Below, piece by piece: positions 40,854 to 50,247 of a stretch of 64,000 nucleotides of DNA. Position 1 is the first letter of the stretch. Each line of letters begins with the position of its first letter. The notes below the pieces were generated by a model. That model worked only from the letters and a program-made list of their open reading frames with translations. It ran no database searches and had not been told where the DNA came from. Source of the stretch: Variovorax sp. PAMC26660 (GTDB lineage: Bacteria > Pseudomonadota > Gammaproteobacteria > Burkholderiales > Burkholderiaceae_C); contig NZ_CP060295.1 in the NCBI RefSeq assembly GCF_014302995.1, forward strand, positions 1 to 64,000, in the 5' to 3' direction. Made by a program: the position numbers and the translations under genes.

Positions 40854-40948
40854 CCCTCCCGGGGGAGGGCTGGGGTGGGGGCAAGCGGCGCCTGCGCCGA
40901 GCGCTCTGCCTGCCCCCATCCCAACCTTCCCCCAAAGGGAGAAGGGGC
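40854..40948 (+). repeat. Degenerate copy of the palindromic repeat between nasA and ybiB
   Basis: CCCTCCC/GGGAGGG (40854-40869) and CCTTCCCCC with GGGAGAAGG (about 40925-40947) make two hairpins; the inner arms TGGGGTGGGGGC and GCCCCCATCCCA pair with each other. The layout is that of the element in nrtB (27951-28045), with more sequence between the arms. It fills most of the 176-nt gap. Confidence 0.65.
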
Positions 40949-41010
40949 AAAACCAAGGCATAAGCCGACTCGCATTTCGGCATAAGCCTTGCAGGACAAT
41001 CCGCACACCC

Positions 41011-41916
41011 ATGGGAATCAGCCAATACATCAAGGAAATCGGCCGCGGCGCGCGAGGCGCCAAGCCGCTCACGCGCGAACAGGCCACCGACCTGTTCGGC
41101 CAGGTGCTGGACGGCACCGTCACCGACCTCGAAATCGGCGGCTTCTGCCTCGCCATGCGCATCAAGGGCGAGACGCCGGAAGAAATGGCCGGCTTCCTCG
41201 ACGCCACGCATGCACGGCTCCATCACATCCCCGCCACCGACCGCCCGCTGATCGTGCTGCCCAGCTACAACGGCGCGCGCAAGCTGCCGGTGCTCACGCC
41301 ACTGCTGGCGCTGCTGCTGGCGCGCGAGGGCCTGCCGGTGCTGGTGCACGGCAGCGCGAGCGAAACCTCGCGCGTGCTGGCGTCGAATGTGCTCGCGGCA
41401 ATGGGCATGCCGCCGCTCACGGCCATCCGCCCCATCGCCGCAGGCGAAGTGGGCTTTGCGCCCACCGAGCTGCTGAACCCCACGCTGAAGCGCTTGCTCG
41501 ACGTACGCCGCGTGGTCGGCCTGCGCAACCCGGGCCACAGCGTGGTCAAGCTGATGCAGCCCACCACCGGCCCCTGCGTGGTGGTCGCGAGCTACACACA
41601 CCCCGAATACGCCCGCACCATGGGCGAGACCTTCGAGCTGATGGGCATGACCGCCCTGCTCTCGCGCGGCCTCGAAGGCGAAGTGGTGTCCGACCCGCGC
41701 CGCACCGCGCAGATCGACGGCTTTACGCGCGGCGTGCGCACCGAACTGCAGGCGCAGGCCAGCGGCACCGCCGCAGACGTGCCGGGCCTGCCCAAGGAAA
41801 TCGACGTCGCCACCACGGCCGACTACACGCGCCGCGTGCTGGCCGGAGAGCTTCCCGTGCCCGAAGCCATCGCGACGCAAGTCAGGCACATCACGCAACT
41901 GGCATCCCACGCATGA
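41011..41916 (+). CDS. ybiB: YbiB/TrpD2 family protein, anthranilate phosphoribosyltransferase-like
   Basis: A 301-residue protein of the glycosyltransferase family 3 fold. It has REQATDLFGQVLDGTVTDLEIGGFCLAMRIKGET (helical N-terminal domain) and VHGSASETSRVLASNVLAAMG. The catalytic signatures of TrpD are altered, as in YbiB, a nucleic-acid-binding homolog induced by DNA damage in E. coli. Its presence in nitrate assimilation operons is common in betaproteobacteria but unexplained. It overlaps cobA by 4 nt (ATGA), suggesting coupled expression. Confidence 0.87.
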   Translation: MGISQYIKEIGRGARGAKPLTREQATDLFGQVLDGTVTDLEIGGFCLAMRIKGETPEEMAGFLDATHARLHHIPATDRPLIVLPSYNGARKLPVLTPLLALLLAREGLPVLVHGSASETSRVLASNVLAAMGMPPLTAIRPIAAGEVGFAPTELLNPTLKRLLDVRRVVGLRNPGHSVVKLMQPTTGPCVVVASYTHPEYARTMGETFELMGMTALLSRGLEGEVVSDPRRTAQIDGFTRGVRTELQAQASGTAADVPGLPKEIDVATTADYTRRVLAGELPVPEAIATQVRHITQLASHA

Positions 41917-42719
41917 ACACCCCATCCACCTCCCTCATCACCGGCCGCTGCACGCTGGTGGGCGCCGGCCCCGGCGACCCGGAACTGCTGACCGTCAAGG
42001 CCGTCAAGGCAATCCAGGCGGCGACCGTGCTGCTGGTCGACGACCTCGTGAACGACGAAATCCTGGCCTATGCGCGGCCCGACGCGCGCATCGTGCACGT
42101 GGGCAAGCGCGGCGGCTGCAAGAGCACGCCGCAGGCGTTCATCGAGCGACTCATGATCACCGCGGTGCACGAAGGCGAAACGGTGGTGCGGCTCAAGGGC
42201 GGCGACCCGTTCATCTTCGGCCGCGGTGGCGAAGAAGTGGAGCACCTGCGTGAAGCCGGCATCGAATGCACGGTGGTCAACGGCATCACGGCCGGCCTGG
42301 CCGCCGTGACTGCGCTGGGCGTGCCGCTCACGCACCGCGACCATGCGCAGGGTGTGGTGTTCGTCACCGGCCACGCCAAGACCGGCGCCGGTGCTTCAGA
42401 AGACCCGACCGACTGGCGCGCCCTGGCCGCGACGGCGCACAACGCGCGCCTGACGTTGGTGATCTACATGGGTGTGGCGGGCGCGGGGCATATTGAACGC
42501 GAGCTGCTGCAAGGCCTGCCGGGCAACACGCCGGTGGCCGTGATCCAGCACGCGAGCCTGCCGCACCAGCGGCACATCGCGACCACCCTCGACAAGCTGC
42601 AAAGCGGCATCGCCGAGGCCGGCCTTGCGAGTCCGGCGGTGATCGTGGTGGGCGACGTGCTGCGCGGGCTGGCAGCGGCGGCGCTGCCGGCGTCTGCAAC
42701 GGACCGCTTCGGCACCTGA
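41913..42719 (+). CDS. cobA: Uroporphyrinogen-III C-methyltransferase
   Basis: A 268-residue SUMT enzyme making precorrin-2, the first step toward siroheme, the cofactor of NirB. It shows TLVGAGPGDPELLTVKAVKAIQ at the N-terminus, VRLKGGDPFIFGRGGEEVEHL and VNGITAGLAAVTALGVPLTHRD, all SAM-binding family motifs. There is no CysG oxidase/chelatase domain. Its place at the end of the nirB-nasA gene run fits a dedicated siroheme supply. Confidence 0.94.
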   Translation: MNTPSTSLITGRCTLVGAGPGDPELLTVKAVKAIQAATVLLVDDLVNDEILAYARPDARIVHVGKRGGCKSTPQAFIERLMITAVHEGETVVRLKGGDPFIFGRGGEEVEHLREAGIECTVVNGITAGLAAVTALGVPLTHRDHAQGVVFVTGHAKTGAGASEDPTDWRALAATAHNARLTLVIYMGVAGAGHIERELLQGLPGNTPVAVIQHASLPHQRHIATTLDKLQSGIAEAGLASPAVIVVGDVLRGLAAAALPASATDRFGT

Positions 42720-42746
42720 GCGCCGCAACGGCGGCGGCAGCAGGGC

Positions 42747-45700
42747 TCAGCCGAAGTAGGGATGCTCGGCGGGGAACAGCGCCCGCTTGACGAATCTGCG
42801 CCACTGAGCAGGTGCGCGATCACCCAGCACGATCAGGCCGGCGCTGTAGGCCTGGGCCCGGTACTGCACCGTCAGGCCCGCGATCGCCTCCTCGGCACGG
42901 CGCGCATCTTTGGTGGTCTGAAGCACGGTCACGAATTCACGCACCTTTCGTGCGTCTTCGGGCGACATGTACTTGAGCAATTCCATCGGCTTGTCAGTGG
43001 AGCGCCCGTGCTTGATCGCGAGCCCGATGGAGGGAAGCAGCGCATCGAAGTCGCTGACCGTGATCGCCGGGTAGGACTCCAGCGCCTTGGCCACCTGTTT
43101 CTGGCTCGCACCGTCGGACGCGCCGATAAGCACCAGCAGCCGAACCGGCGGCTGCGTCCCCGAGGTGGCGAGCCCGAAGGCCTTGTCCAATTGGCCCCGC
43201 CCCATGGCGATGTAGCCGAAGGCGGAACTGTCTGGAGGAATGTCCTTGCCGCTCTCCAACATTTGCTGGATCTGCAGGAAATTCGACTTGGCCCGGAGGT
43301 CGTCGAGCGGTGCGGCCTCGCCCTGCTCGACGCGCCGGATGCGCGCGAGGTCGTCGGTCGTGATGATGCTCAGGAACGGCGCCTTGGCTCCCGCTCTCTC
43401 GTAAGCGCGTCGTGCTTCGGGCCACGCCTGCTCGCCGGCCCACGCATGCCCTGCGGCATAGGCGAACCAGGCGCTGTCGGGGTATTCGGCGGCACCCTTC
43501 TTGAACGCGGCGTCCTTGGCGACCGGGTCGCGCATGCAGCGCACGACCAGATAGCCCAGGTCGCTCACGCCCGGATTCGCCTGTGCCAGCGCGCGATGCC
43601 GCTCGCAGAGGCGCTCATGCGCTTCGGGCGAGGTTGCCAGGTTCTGCTGCTCGCGCAATGACACGACTTCGAGCGGCGCGCGCGCCACGCGCTCGGCGAC
43701 GATCTGCGCATGGCTCTCGGGCGCCTGTTGCTCGGCGGCCGCCAGCCATTCGAGCAGGTAGGCCGACTGGCCCGAATCCCACTTGCCGTGCGCCTCGATC
43801 AACGCCTTGCGGTCGCTCTCGGCGTCCACCATGCTCAGGTTGTTGCTGGCAGAGCGGGTCTCGGGCCCGCTGATGACCGAGCGTGTACCGCTGCTGCCCT
43901 TGCGCGTGGTGATCTGTTGCGGGGGAGCTTCGAACAGCACATCGGCCGATTGCGTTGACCAGCGCGGCGTACCGATTTTTCTTTCAGGTGGCGCGGTGCT
44001 GGGCCCATACACCGCCGTCCACGCGACCATCGGCGCCGCGCCGGCCACGTTGTAGACATACCGTACCCCGATCAGCTCCGGGTTGGCCGAGAACGATTCG
44101 ATCTCCAGCCCTTCGGCCGTGCGCGCGCTCAGCGCGATCTGCTTGTCGGCCTCCACCTCGAAGCTGCGCTTGCCGCCCGGCGGCAGTGTCGCGCTATGGC
44201 CGCCGACACGGACCTTCACCTCACGGTCGAGTCCGTTGTACGCAATCACGCTGGCGCTGCCCAGCGTGGTGCTCACGCCCATGAGGCTGGCGATCACGCC
44301 ACCGGCCACGGCAAAGCGTGCGGCACCGGCCCACCAGCCGTCGGCCGTCTGGAAGCGCGACCAGGCGTCGAGCTTTTTCTGGCGCGGGCGCTCCTGCCCG
44401 CTCGTCAGCGTGGCGTAGGTGCCCGGCACCACCGGCGCGGGCGGCACCACGCCGGCCGGCGCCTGCGACAGGGCGACGTCGCCCAGCCGCGCCTCGGTGC
44501 GCAGCAACTGGTCGAGTGCCGCTCGCCGCAAGCTGCCGAGCGCGCGCACCATCGGCCGGACCCAGCTGTCCGAAGCCTTGAGCCACTCGTTGATGTTCTC
44601 TCGCGTGGGGTAGCCGAAGTTGAATTCGCCCACCATCGCCGACCAGCTCTCGCGCCCCATCAGGGCCAGCGCATCGGGGCCGGCCTCGATGCCGGGCGCG
44701 TCCTTCGCGATCTCGGCCATGCCGCTGAAGAGCGCGCTCGCGTTCGCCACCACGCGCTGGGCCTCGGCCTCGTTGGTCTTGCGCTTGGCGGTGACCATGG
44801 CCAGGGTATTGAGCATGGCCGCCTGAAGGTCGATCAGGTTGGCTTCGACGTGTTCGGCGTAGTGCAGCAGCCGCAGTTGGGCCAGCCATCCGGCCTCCCA
44901 CTCGGGGCCCAGCACCACGGCCAGCGCACGCGCGGTGGAGCGGCAACGGCGGTCGTGCGCTTCGAGTTCGCGTTCGACATCGGCAATGTCGCGCGCAACC
45001 TCGGCGACAGCCCCGGCCAGTTCGCGCTTCTTGATGGCCTTGCCGCGATGCTCCAGGCGCGGCCCCTCGCTCCTGGCGATGCCGTCCTGCACCGCCACCA
45101 GCGCGGCCCGTTCGTGCAGCAGCGCGTCGAGTCGTTCGAGGGCACCCGACAAAGACTCCGGATAGAGCCCCGGCAACGCGGCGGCCGCTTCCGAAGCGCT
45201 CATGCGGTCGAAGAGCTGCTCGGCCGTGTGCTGCGAGCGTGTGACGGCCCGCCCGAGGTACACGCCGCGGTAGCGCCGCTTGTACGACTCGCGGTCGTAC
45301 TCGGCATCGAGCGCCTCCCGCACGGCTTCGCGCGTGGCGGTCTCGGGCGGCGGAACGACGTGGCTGACGAGTTCGTGGCAGATGCGTTCGCGAAAGGCCT
45401 GGGCCTCGTCGAACAACTCCCAGGCGGAGCTTTCGCGGGTCTCGGCCGCAAGGTAGACCTTCTTCGCGTTGTCCTCGCGCTCGTGGCTGGCCGGGTGCGT
45501 GGCCCACATGCGCGACACCGACACCCTGTTGCGCTTGAAGATGCGATGCGCGGCCGGGCCGTCCGCCGGCACGGGCGGCGGAACGCCGTAGCCCGGGTCG
45601 TCGTAGATCACCCGCAGCTTCTGCAGGATGGTCACCTGGATGTCGTAGAGGTCCGGTGCGGCACGGCCCTTGTGCAACTGCTGGTTGGCGAATTCAAGGG

Positions 45701-46580
45701 TCCGGTCCCAGGCTGCGTCGGCCGCCTGCATCTTGTAGAGCGCGTCGATCAGCGCATCGCTGCCCGCCAGGCTCACCGACACGCGGTCGGCCTGGAACTC
45801 CATCTCGCGCGACAGGGCACGATCGGCCAGCACCACGACGCGGAACAGGCTGTCCACCACCGAGCGGATCGACCACACCAGCAGCGAGAACAGCCAGCCG
45901 ATCCATGCAATGCGAACGTCGGTGCGCGAGAGGCCTTCGAGAAAGCGGTCGAGACCGTCGCGCTTGGCCACGATGTGCGCCGCGATCTGCTGCGCCAGAT
46001 AGACCCAGCGGCCGACCGCCATGCTGCGCTGCGCGAAGTGCCCGAACTCGTGCGCCAACACCGCCTTGAACTCGGAGACGGTCAGCACGTTCACCAGCGG
46101 CAAGCCGATCTCCAGGTTCTTCTTCGACGGAAGGAAGAAGTTGAGCAGCGAGAGGTCGTAGAACACCGCCGCATTGACCCGCGACGACACATAGACCTTG
46201 GCGGGTCGCGGGGCCCGGGCTTCGTCCGCGAGCCGGTGGAGAAAGGCAAAGAGCCGGGGTTGCTCGGCCGCCGTGATTTCAGTCAGGCCGCCCATCTGTC
46301 CGCGCCGAACGAATACCAAAGCCTTCAGCATGAACACCGCGAGGAAACCGGCACCGAGGCCCACGAGCATCAGCACGAATCCGTCGCGCGACCCGTAGAT
46401 CGAGGCACGGATGGAAAAGTACGCCTTCCAGGCCAGCCAGCCCGAGAACAGGAGATAGGCCGCCACGAACGCCAGCAGCGCCACCATCGCAAACCAGGCA
46501 TGTCGCCGGTAGGCAGGCGATGCCTTCGCGAGTTGACTCCCTGCGCCAGCGGGGCCCGCCGGATAAAGCTGATCCACCAT
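42747..46580 (-). CDS. Large membrane M48-family metallopeptidase
   Basis: A 1277-residue protein. Two membrane helices lie within residues 28-100. The zinc motif HEFGH is in VLAHEFGHFAQRSM near residue 177, and the third ligand is likely the Glu in EMEFQADRVSVSLAGS near residue 260. After helical segments comes a hydrophobic stretch near residue 760 (GGVIASLMGVSTTLGSASV), a beta-rich part, and a C-terminal third resembling helical repeats. Most M48 proteases are 300-500 residues, so two thirds is extra. The substrate is unknown. The start MVDQLYPAGPA was chosen; the frame runs on to 47705 as a shadow of the desaturase gene. Confidence 0.8.
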   Translation of the reverse strand: MVDQLYPAGPAGAGSQLAKASPAYRRHAWFAMVALLAFVAAYLLFSGWLAWKAYFSIRASIYGSRDGFVLMLVGLGAGFLAVFMLKALVFVRRGQMGGLTEITAAEQPRLFAFLHRLADEARAPRPAKVYVSSRVNAAVFYDLSLLNFFLPSKKNLEIGLPLVNVLTVSEFKAVLAHEFGHFAQRSMAVGRWVYLAQQIAAHIVAKRDGLDRFLEGLSRTDVRIAWIGWLFSLLVWSIRSVVDSLFRVVVLADRALSREMEFQADRVSVSLAGSDALIDALYKMQAADAAWDRTLEFANQQLHKGRAAPDLYDIQVTILQKLRVIYDDPGYGVPPPVPADGPAAHRIFKRNRVSVSRMWATHPASHEREDNAKKVYLAAETRESSAWELFDEAQAFRERICHELVSHVVPPPETATREAVREALDAEYDRESYKRRYRGVYLGRAVTRSQHTAEQLFDRMSASEAAAALPGLYPESLSGALERLDALLHERAALVAVQDGIARSEGPRLEHRGKAIKKRELAGAVAEVARDIADVERELEAHDRRCRSTARALAVVLGPEWEAGWLAQLRLLHYAEHVEANLIDLQAAMLNTLAMVTAKRKTNEAEAQRVVANASALFSGMAEIAKDAPGIEAGPDALALMGRESWSAMVGEFNFGYPTRENINEWLKASDSWVRPMVRALGSLRRAALDQLLRTEARLGDVALSQAPAGVVPPAPVVPGTYATLTSGQERPRQKKLDAWSRFQTADGWWAGAARFAVAGGVIASLMGVSTTLGSASVIAYNGLDREVKVRVGGHSATLPPGGKRSFEVEADKQIALSARTAEGLEIESFSANPELIGVRYVYNVAGAAPMVAWTAVYGPSTAPPERKIGTPRWSTQSADVLFEAPPQQITTRKGSSGTRSVISGPETRSASNNLSMVDAESDRKALIEAHGKWDSGQSAYLLEWLAAAEQQAPESHAQIVAERVARAPLEVVSLREQQNLATSPEAHERLCERHRALAQANPGVSDLGYLVVRCMRDPVAKDAAFKKGAAEYPDSAWFAYAAGHAWAGEQAWPEARRAYERAGAKAPFLSIITTDDLARIRRVEQGEAAPLDDLRAKSNFLQIQQMLESGKDIPPDSSAFGYIAMGRGQLDKAFGLATSGTQPPVRLLVLIGASDGASQKQVAKALESYPAITVSDFDALLPSIGLAIKHGRSTDKPMELLKYMSPEDARKVREFVTVLQTTKDARRAEEAIAGLTVQYRAQAYSAGLIVLGDRAPAQWRRFVKRALFPAEHPYFG

Positions 46581-46718
46581 GTTGTTTCCCTCTTCCTCGC
46601 AAAACAAATCGTTGTTCTTCGGACCCGCAAATAACACCCGCCGGCCCATGCAACCGATAATTCCACTTCGATATGTGCGGATTCTTACATCTGCAAAAGA
46701 AACTGACAGAGGGGAAAA

Positions 46719-47843
46719 GTGCTCGAGAAACTCAATGAATTCACGGAAAGCCACGGCGAGTTGCGCCGCGGCCAGGGACTGGTCACAGGAACGATTGCGC
46801 TGAGCCTGGGCATCCTGTGCTTCCTGGGCGTGCTGGCCTTCCACTTTCCGCAGTACCTGACCACGCCGGAGTTGCGCAAGAGCTACAACGTCGACGTGAT
46901 GCGCTTCATCCTGCTGGCGGCCATGCTGATCTCGGGCGGGCTGTCGCTGGTCAACATCATCTTCAACCGCTCGCGCTGGCTCTCGTCGGCCGCGTTCCTG
47001 CTGGTGGCGGCCTCGGCGCTGCTCGGCGGGCACAAGGTGCCGGTGCACGACTTCGCGGACAACACGCCGTACATCGGCCTGGACTGGTTCATCCTCGACC
47101 TGCTGGGTTCGTCGCTGATCTTCATCTTCATCGAAAAGCTGTTCGCGCTGCGCAAAGACCAACCGGTGTTCCGCGAAGAGTGGCAGACCGACTTTCATCA
47201 CTTCGTGGTGAACCACATGATCGTGGGCTTCGTGCTGCTGGCCACCAACCTGATGGTGCACAAGTTCTTCGGCTGGGCCGCCAACGACGGCATCCGCGGC
47301 TGGGTCGGTGGCCTGCCATTCTGGGCCGGCGTGTTGCTGATCATCCTGGTGGCCGACCTCGTGCAGTACTGGACGCACCGCGCGTACCACGAGGTGCCGG
47401 TGCTGTGGCGCCTGCACGCGGTGCACCACAGCGTCAAAAGCATGGACTGGATGGCGGGCTCGCGCCAGCACATCCTCGAGCTGCTGATCACGCGCACGTT
47501 GGTGCTGGCACCGATCTATGTGCTGGGTTTCAGCAAGGAAGTGATCGACGCCTACATCGTGGTGGTCGGCTTCCAGGCAGTGTTCAACCACTGCAACGTG
47601 AGCGTGCGACTCGGCCCGCTGCGCTATCTGATCGTCACGCCCAACTTCCACCACTGGCACCACAGCCAGGACATCGAGGCGCTCGACAAGAACTATTCGG
47701 CGCACTACGCCTTCCTCGACTACCTCTTCGGCACCGCCGTCAAGAGCACCAAGCTCTGGCCCGAGAAGTACGGCGTGCTCGGCGACTACGTGCCCAATGG
47801 CTTCTTCAAGCAGTTGAAGTTTCCGTTCGTCTGGAAGGGATGA
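46719..47843 (+). CDS. Fatty acid hydroxylase/sterol desaturase family protein
   Basis: A 374-residue membrane protein. The di-iron histidine motifs HRAYH (near residue 222), HAVHH (near 233) and FHHWHHS (near 311) are intact. Several helices precede them. Family members hydroxylate or desaturate lipids; the substrate is not known. The start is GTG at 46719 with AGAGGGG 5 nt upstream. It is divergent from the M48 protease (138-nt gap with no recognised regulatory element) and its stop overlaps the start of the next gene. Confidence 0.87.
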   Translation: MLEKLNEFTESHGELRRGQGLVTGTIALSLGILCFLGVLAFHFPQYLTTPELRKSYNVDVMRFILLAAMLISGGLSLVNIIFNRSRWLSSAAFLLVAASALLGGHKVPVHDFADNTPYIGLDWFILDLLGSSLIFIFIEKLFALRKDQPVFREEWQTDFHHFVVNHMIVGFVLLATNLMVHKFFGWAANDGIRGWVGGLPFWAGVLLIILVADLVQYWTHRAYHEVPVLWRLHAVHHSVKSMDWMAGSRQHILELLITRTLVLAPIYVLGFSKEVIDAYIVVVGFQAVFNHCNVSVRLGPLRYLIVTPNFHHWHHSQDIEALDKNYSAHYAFLDYLFGTAVKSTKLWPEKYGVLGDYVPNGFFKQLKFPFVWKG

Positions 47844-48631
47844 TGCGCGCCGCTCTCAAGACCGCCGCGGTCGTCCTTGCCGCGGGCGCCGCCCTGCTGC
47901 TCACGGCCTGCGCCACACGCCTGGATCTGCCGACCAAGGACACCGGATTGCGCCTGCGGGTGCAAAGCTCCGTCATCGCGCCGGGCAACGGCGGCGAACT
48001 CATCGCAGCCGATGCGCTGGAGCCCGGCGACATCCTGCTGACCTCGATCGCCACGGTCAATTCCTTCGGCATCCGGCTGGGGACCTTTTCGCCGGTGAGC
48101 CATGCGGTGCTCTACCTGGGTGACGGGCAAATCGCCGAAGCCGTGGGCACGGGCGTGCGCGCGCGCCCGCTGGCCGAGGTGGTGGATGAAGAACAGATGG
48201 TCGTGGCCTTTCGCGTGCCCGGCGTCGATGCCGAGGGTGCGGCGCGCATGCGCGCCTGGGCGCTGTCGCAGGTCGGTGCGCGCTACAACACCGTCGGCGT
48301 GCTGCTCAATGCACCGTTCGTGCTGAACCGGCGCCTGTGCGAACTGCCGCTGGTGCCGGCCTCGGTCAGCAGCTTCTGCATGAGCGGCATGGCCATGGTG
48401 CAACTGGGCGCGAGCCGCAACGACCAGTTCTTCTGCTCGCAGTTCGTGCTCGAGGCCTACAAGCAGGCCGGCCTGCCGATCACCAGCGCCGACCCGCGCT
48501 GGGTGAGCCCGGCCGACCTGTTGCACATGCGCGAGGGCGACGTGCCCTCGATTGCCGCGACGCAGCCGCTGCGCTACATCGGTCACCTGAAGTACAACCC
48601 GCCGCCGGTGCTGGCGGCAGATGGTCCCTGA
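47843..48631 (+). CDS. Lipoprotein of the YiiX/YebB NlpC/P60-like cysteine hydrolase family
   Basis: A 262-residue protein with a lipoprotein signal: hydrophobic stretch then LLLTACATRL, lipidation at the Cys near residue 22. SHAVLYLGDGQIAEAVGTGV carries the likely catalytic His, and FFCSQFVLEAYKQAG the likely Cys, as in YiiX-type permuted papain-like proteins. The substrate, perhaps peptidoglycan or lipid, is unknown. ATG at 47843 or 47840 are both possible, 4-7 nt after GGAAGGG. The last 11 nt overlap the next gene. Confidence 0.77.
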   Translation: MRAALKTAAVVLAAGAALLLTACATRLDLPTKDTGLRLRVQSSVIAPGNGGELIAADALEPGDILLTSIATVNSFGIRLGTFSPVSHAVLYLGDGQIAEAVGTGVRARPLAEVVDEEQMVVAFRVPGVDAEGAARMRAWALSQVGARYNTVGVLLNAPFVLNRRLCELPLVPASVSSFCMSGMAMVQLGASRNDQFFCSQFVLEAYKQAGLPITSADPRWVSPADLLHMREGDVPSIAATQPLRYIGHLKYNPPPVLAADGP

Positions 48632-49865
48632 TTTGGGCGCGCCTGCTCAATTCGACGTCGTCGTGATCGGCGCCGGCGCCGCTGGCCTGTTCTGCGCCGG
48701 GCTGGCCGGTCAGCGCGGGCTCAAGGTGCTGCTGGTCGATCACAGCGAAAAGGTCGGCGAGAAGATCCGCATCTCGGGCGGCGGCCGCGCCAATTTCACC
48801 AACCGCGATCTCGACGTGCGCGCGCCACAGCGCCACTTCATCGGCGACAACCCGAATTTCTGCCGCTCGGCCCTGTCGCGTTATGCGCCGCAGCAGTTCA
48901 TCGAGCTGGTGCAGAAGCACGGCATCGCCTTCCACGAAAAGCACAAGGGACAGCTGTTCTGCGATGGCTCGTCGCAGCAGATCGTCGACATGCTGTTGGC
49001 CGAGTGCGCAGCGGGTGGTGTCGAGCGCTGGCAGCCGTGCAAGCTGGGGAAGATCGTCTTTTCTGCCCCATCCGCTGATGGAGCGGCCGTGAGAGGCTAT
49101 CAAATCGATAGCGATCGAGGCCTCATCGAAACGCCGAAAATCGTGATCGCCACGGGCGGTCTGTCGATCCCGCAGATCGGCGCCAGCGACTTCGGCTACC
49201 GCATCGCCGAGCAGTTCGGCCTGCGCGTCATCACCCCCCGGCCTGCGCTGGTGCCGCTGACTTTCGGTGGCGACGCCTGGGCGCCGTACGCCGAATTGGC
49301 CGGCCTGGCGCTGCCGGTACGTATCGAGACCGGCGCAAAGAAGGAAAAGATGGCCTTCCTCGAAGACTTGCTGTTCACCCACCGCGGCCTCTCAGGCCCG
49401 GCGGTGCTGCAGATTTCGAGCTATTGGAAGCCCGGAACCCCGTTGACGCTCGATTTCGCCCCGGGAGTGGACGTGGCCGAAGCCTTGGGCGAGGCCAAGC
49501 TGCGCTCGAAGAAGCGCATTTCCAACGAACTCGCCACACTCGTGCCCTCCCGGCTGGCGGACGCCTGGGTCGGGCAAGACCCTGCCCTTCAGCGCCCCGT
49601 CAACGAGGTGGCGGACAAGGCCCTGGCGGCGCTTTCCGAGCGCATCGCACGCTGGCAGATCACGCCCAGCGGCACCGAAGGCTACAAAAAGGCCGAAGTG
49701 ACCGCAGGCGGTGTCGACACCCGCGATTTGTCTTCCCAGACCATGGAATCGAAGCAGCCCGGCCTGTATTTCATCGGCGAAGTGGTCGATGTGACGGGTT
49801 GGTTGGGCGGATACAACTTCCAATGGGCGTGGGCAAGCGCCCATGCGTGTGCAACCGCGCTATAA
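48621..49865 (+). CDS. NAD(P)/FAD-dependent oxidoreductase, HI0933 family
   Basis: A 414-residue flavoprotein. The dinucleotide-binding motif VVIGAGAAGLFCAGLAGQRG is at the start, KIRISGGGRANFTNRD is the family fingerprint, and GLYFIGEVVDVTGWLGGYNFQWAWASAH is the conserved C-terminal FAD contact. No reaction is firmly known for most members. It overlaps the lipoprotein gene by 11 nt. Its stop codon is part of a TATAAT hexamer that may be the rpsU -10 element. Confidence 0.88.
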   Translation: MVPDLGAPAQFDVVVIGAGAAGLFCAGLAGQRGLKVLLVDHSEKVGEKIRISGGGRANFTNRDLDVRAPQRHFIGDNPNFCRSALSRYAPQQFIELVQKHGIAFHEKHKGQLFCDGSSQQIVDMLLAECAAGGVERWQPCKLGKIVFSAPSADGAAVRGYQIDSDRGLIETPKIVIATGGLSIPQIGASDFGYRIAEQFGLRVITPRPALVPLTFGGDAWAPYAELAGLALPVRIETGAKKEKMAFLEDLLFTHRGLSGPAVLQISSYWKPGTPLTLDFAPGVDVAEALGEAKLRSKKRISNELATLVPSRLADAWVGQDPALQRPVNEVADKALAALSERIARWQITPSGTEGYKKAEVTAGGVDTRDLSSQTMESKQPGLYFIGEVVDVTGWLGGYNFQWAWASAHACATAL

Positions 49866-49866
49866 T
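49861..49866 (+). promoter_or_regulatory. rpsU: Possible -10 element of rpsU
   Basis: TATAAT overlaps the stop codon of the upstream flavoprotein gene and lies about 110 nt before rpsU. No convincing -35 sequence is seen at 16-18 nt spacing, so support is limited to the hexamer and its location. Confidence 0.35.
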
Positions 49867-49975
49867 CGCGGGCTAACTTTGGCCTTCCCTCAACGGCCGC
49901 AAAAATTTTTCAGTTGAGGAACCCCGGCTTTGGGCCTCGATCTCCCCGAGCCAACTTCAGTTCAACGAATCATCA

Positions 49976-50188
49976 ATGACCACCATCCGCGTTAAAGAAA
50001 ACGAGCCCTTCGACGTCGCTCTGCGTCGCTTCAAGCGCACCATCGAAAAGCTCGGCCTGCTGACCGACCTGCGCGCCCGCGAGTTCTACGAGAAGCCGAC
50101 CGCCGAGCGCAAGCGCAAGAAGGCAGCCGCCGTCAAGCGCCACTACAAGCGCGTGCGCAGCATGCAGCTGCCCAAGAAGCTGTACTAA
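49976..50188 (+). CDS. rpsU: 30S ribosomal protein S21
   Basis: A 70-residue basic protein of exact S21 length: [22 protein letters not shown] then the arginine/lysine-rich [17 protein letters not shown]21 helps 16S rRNA pair with mRNA at initiation. A terminator follows at 50248, then yqeY; in E. coli rpsU is instead followed by dnaG and rpoD. Confidence 0.97.
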
Positions 50189-50247
50189 GCAACACCCGGG
50201 GCAGCCGGCCTTCGACGCAAGTCGCCGCCAGCGCCCCCGTTGCCTCA

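Noticed and set aside
46581..47705. N-terminal extension of the M48 peptidase frame to 1652 residues
   Set aside because: It is the antisense shadow of the fatty acid hydroxylase gene; the peptidase has its own ATG and membrane helix at 46580.
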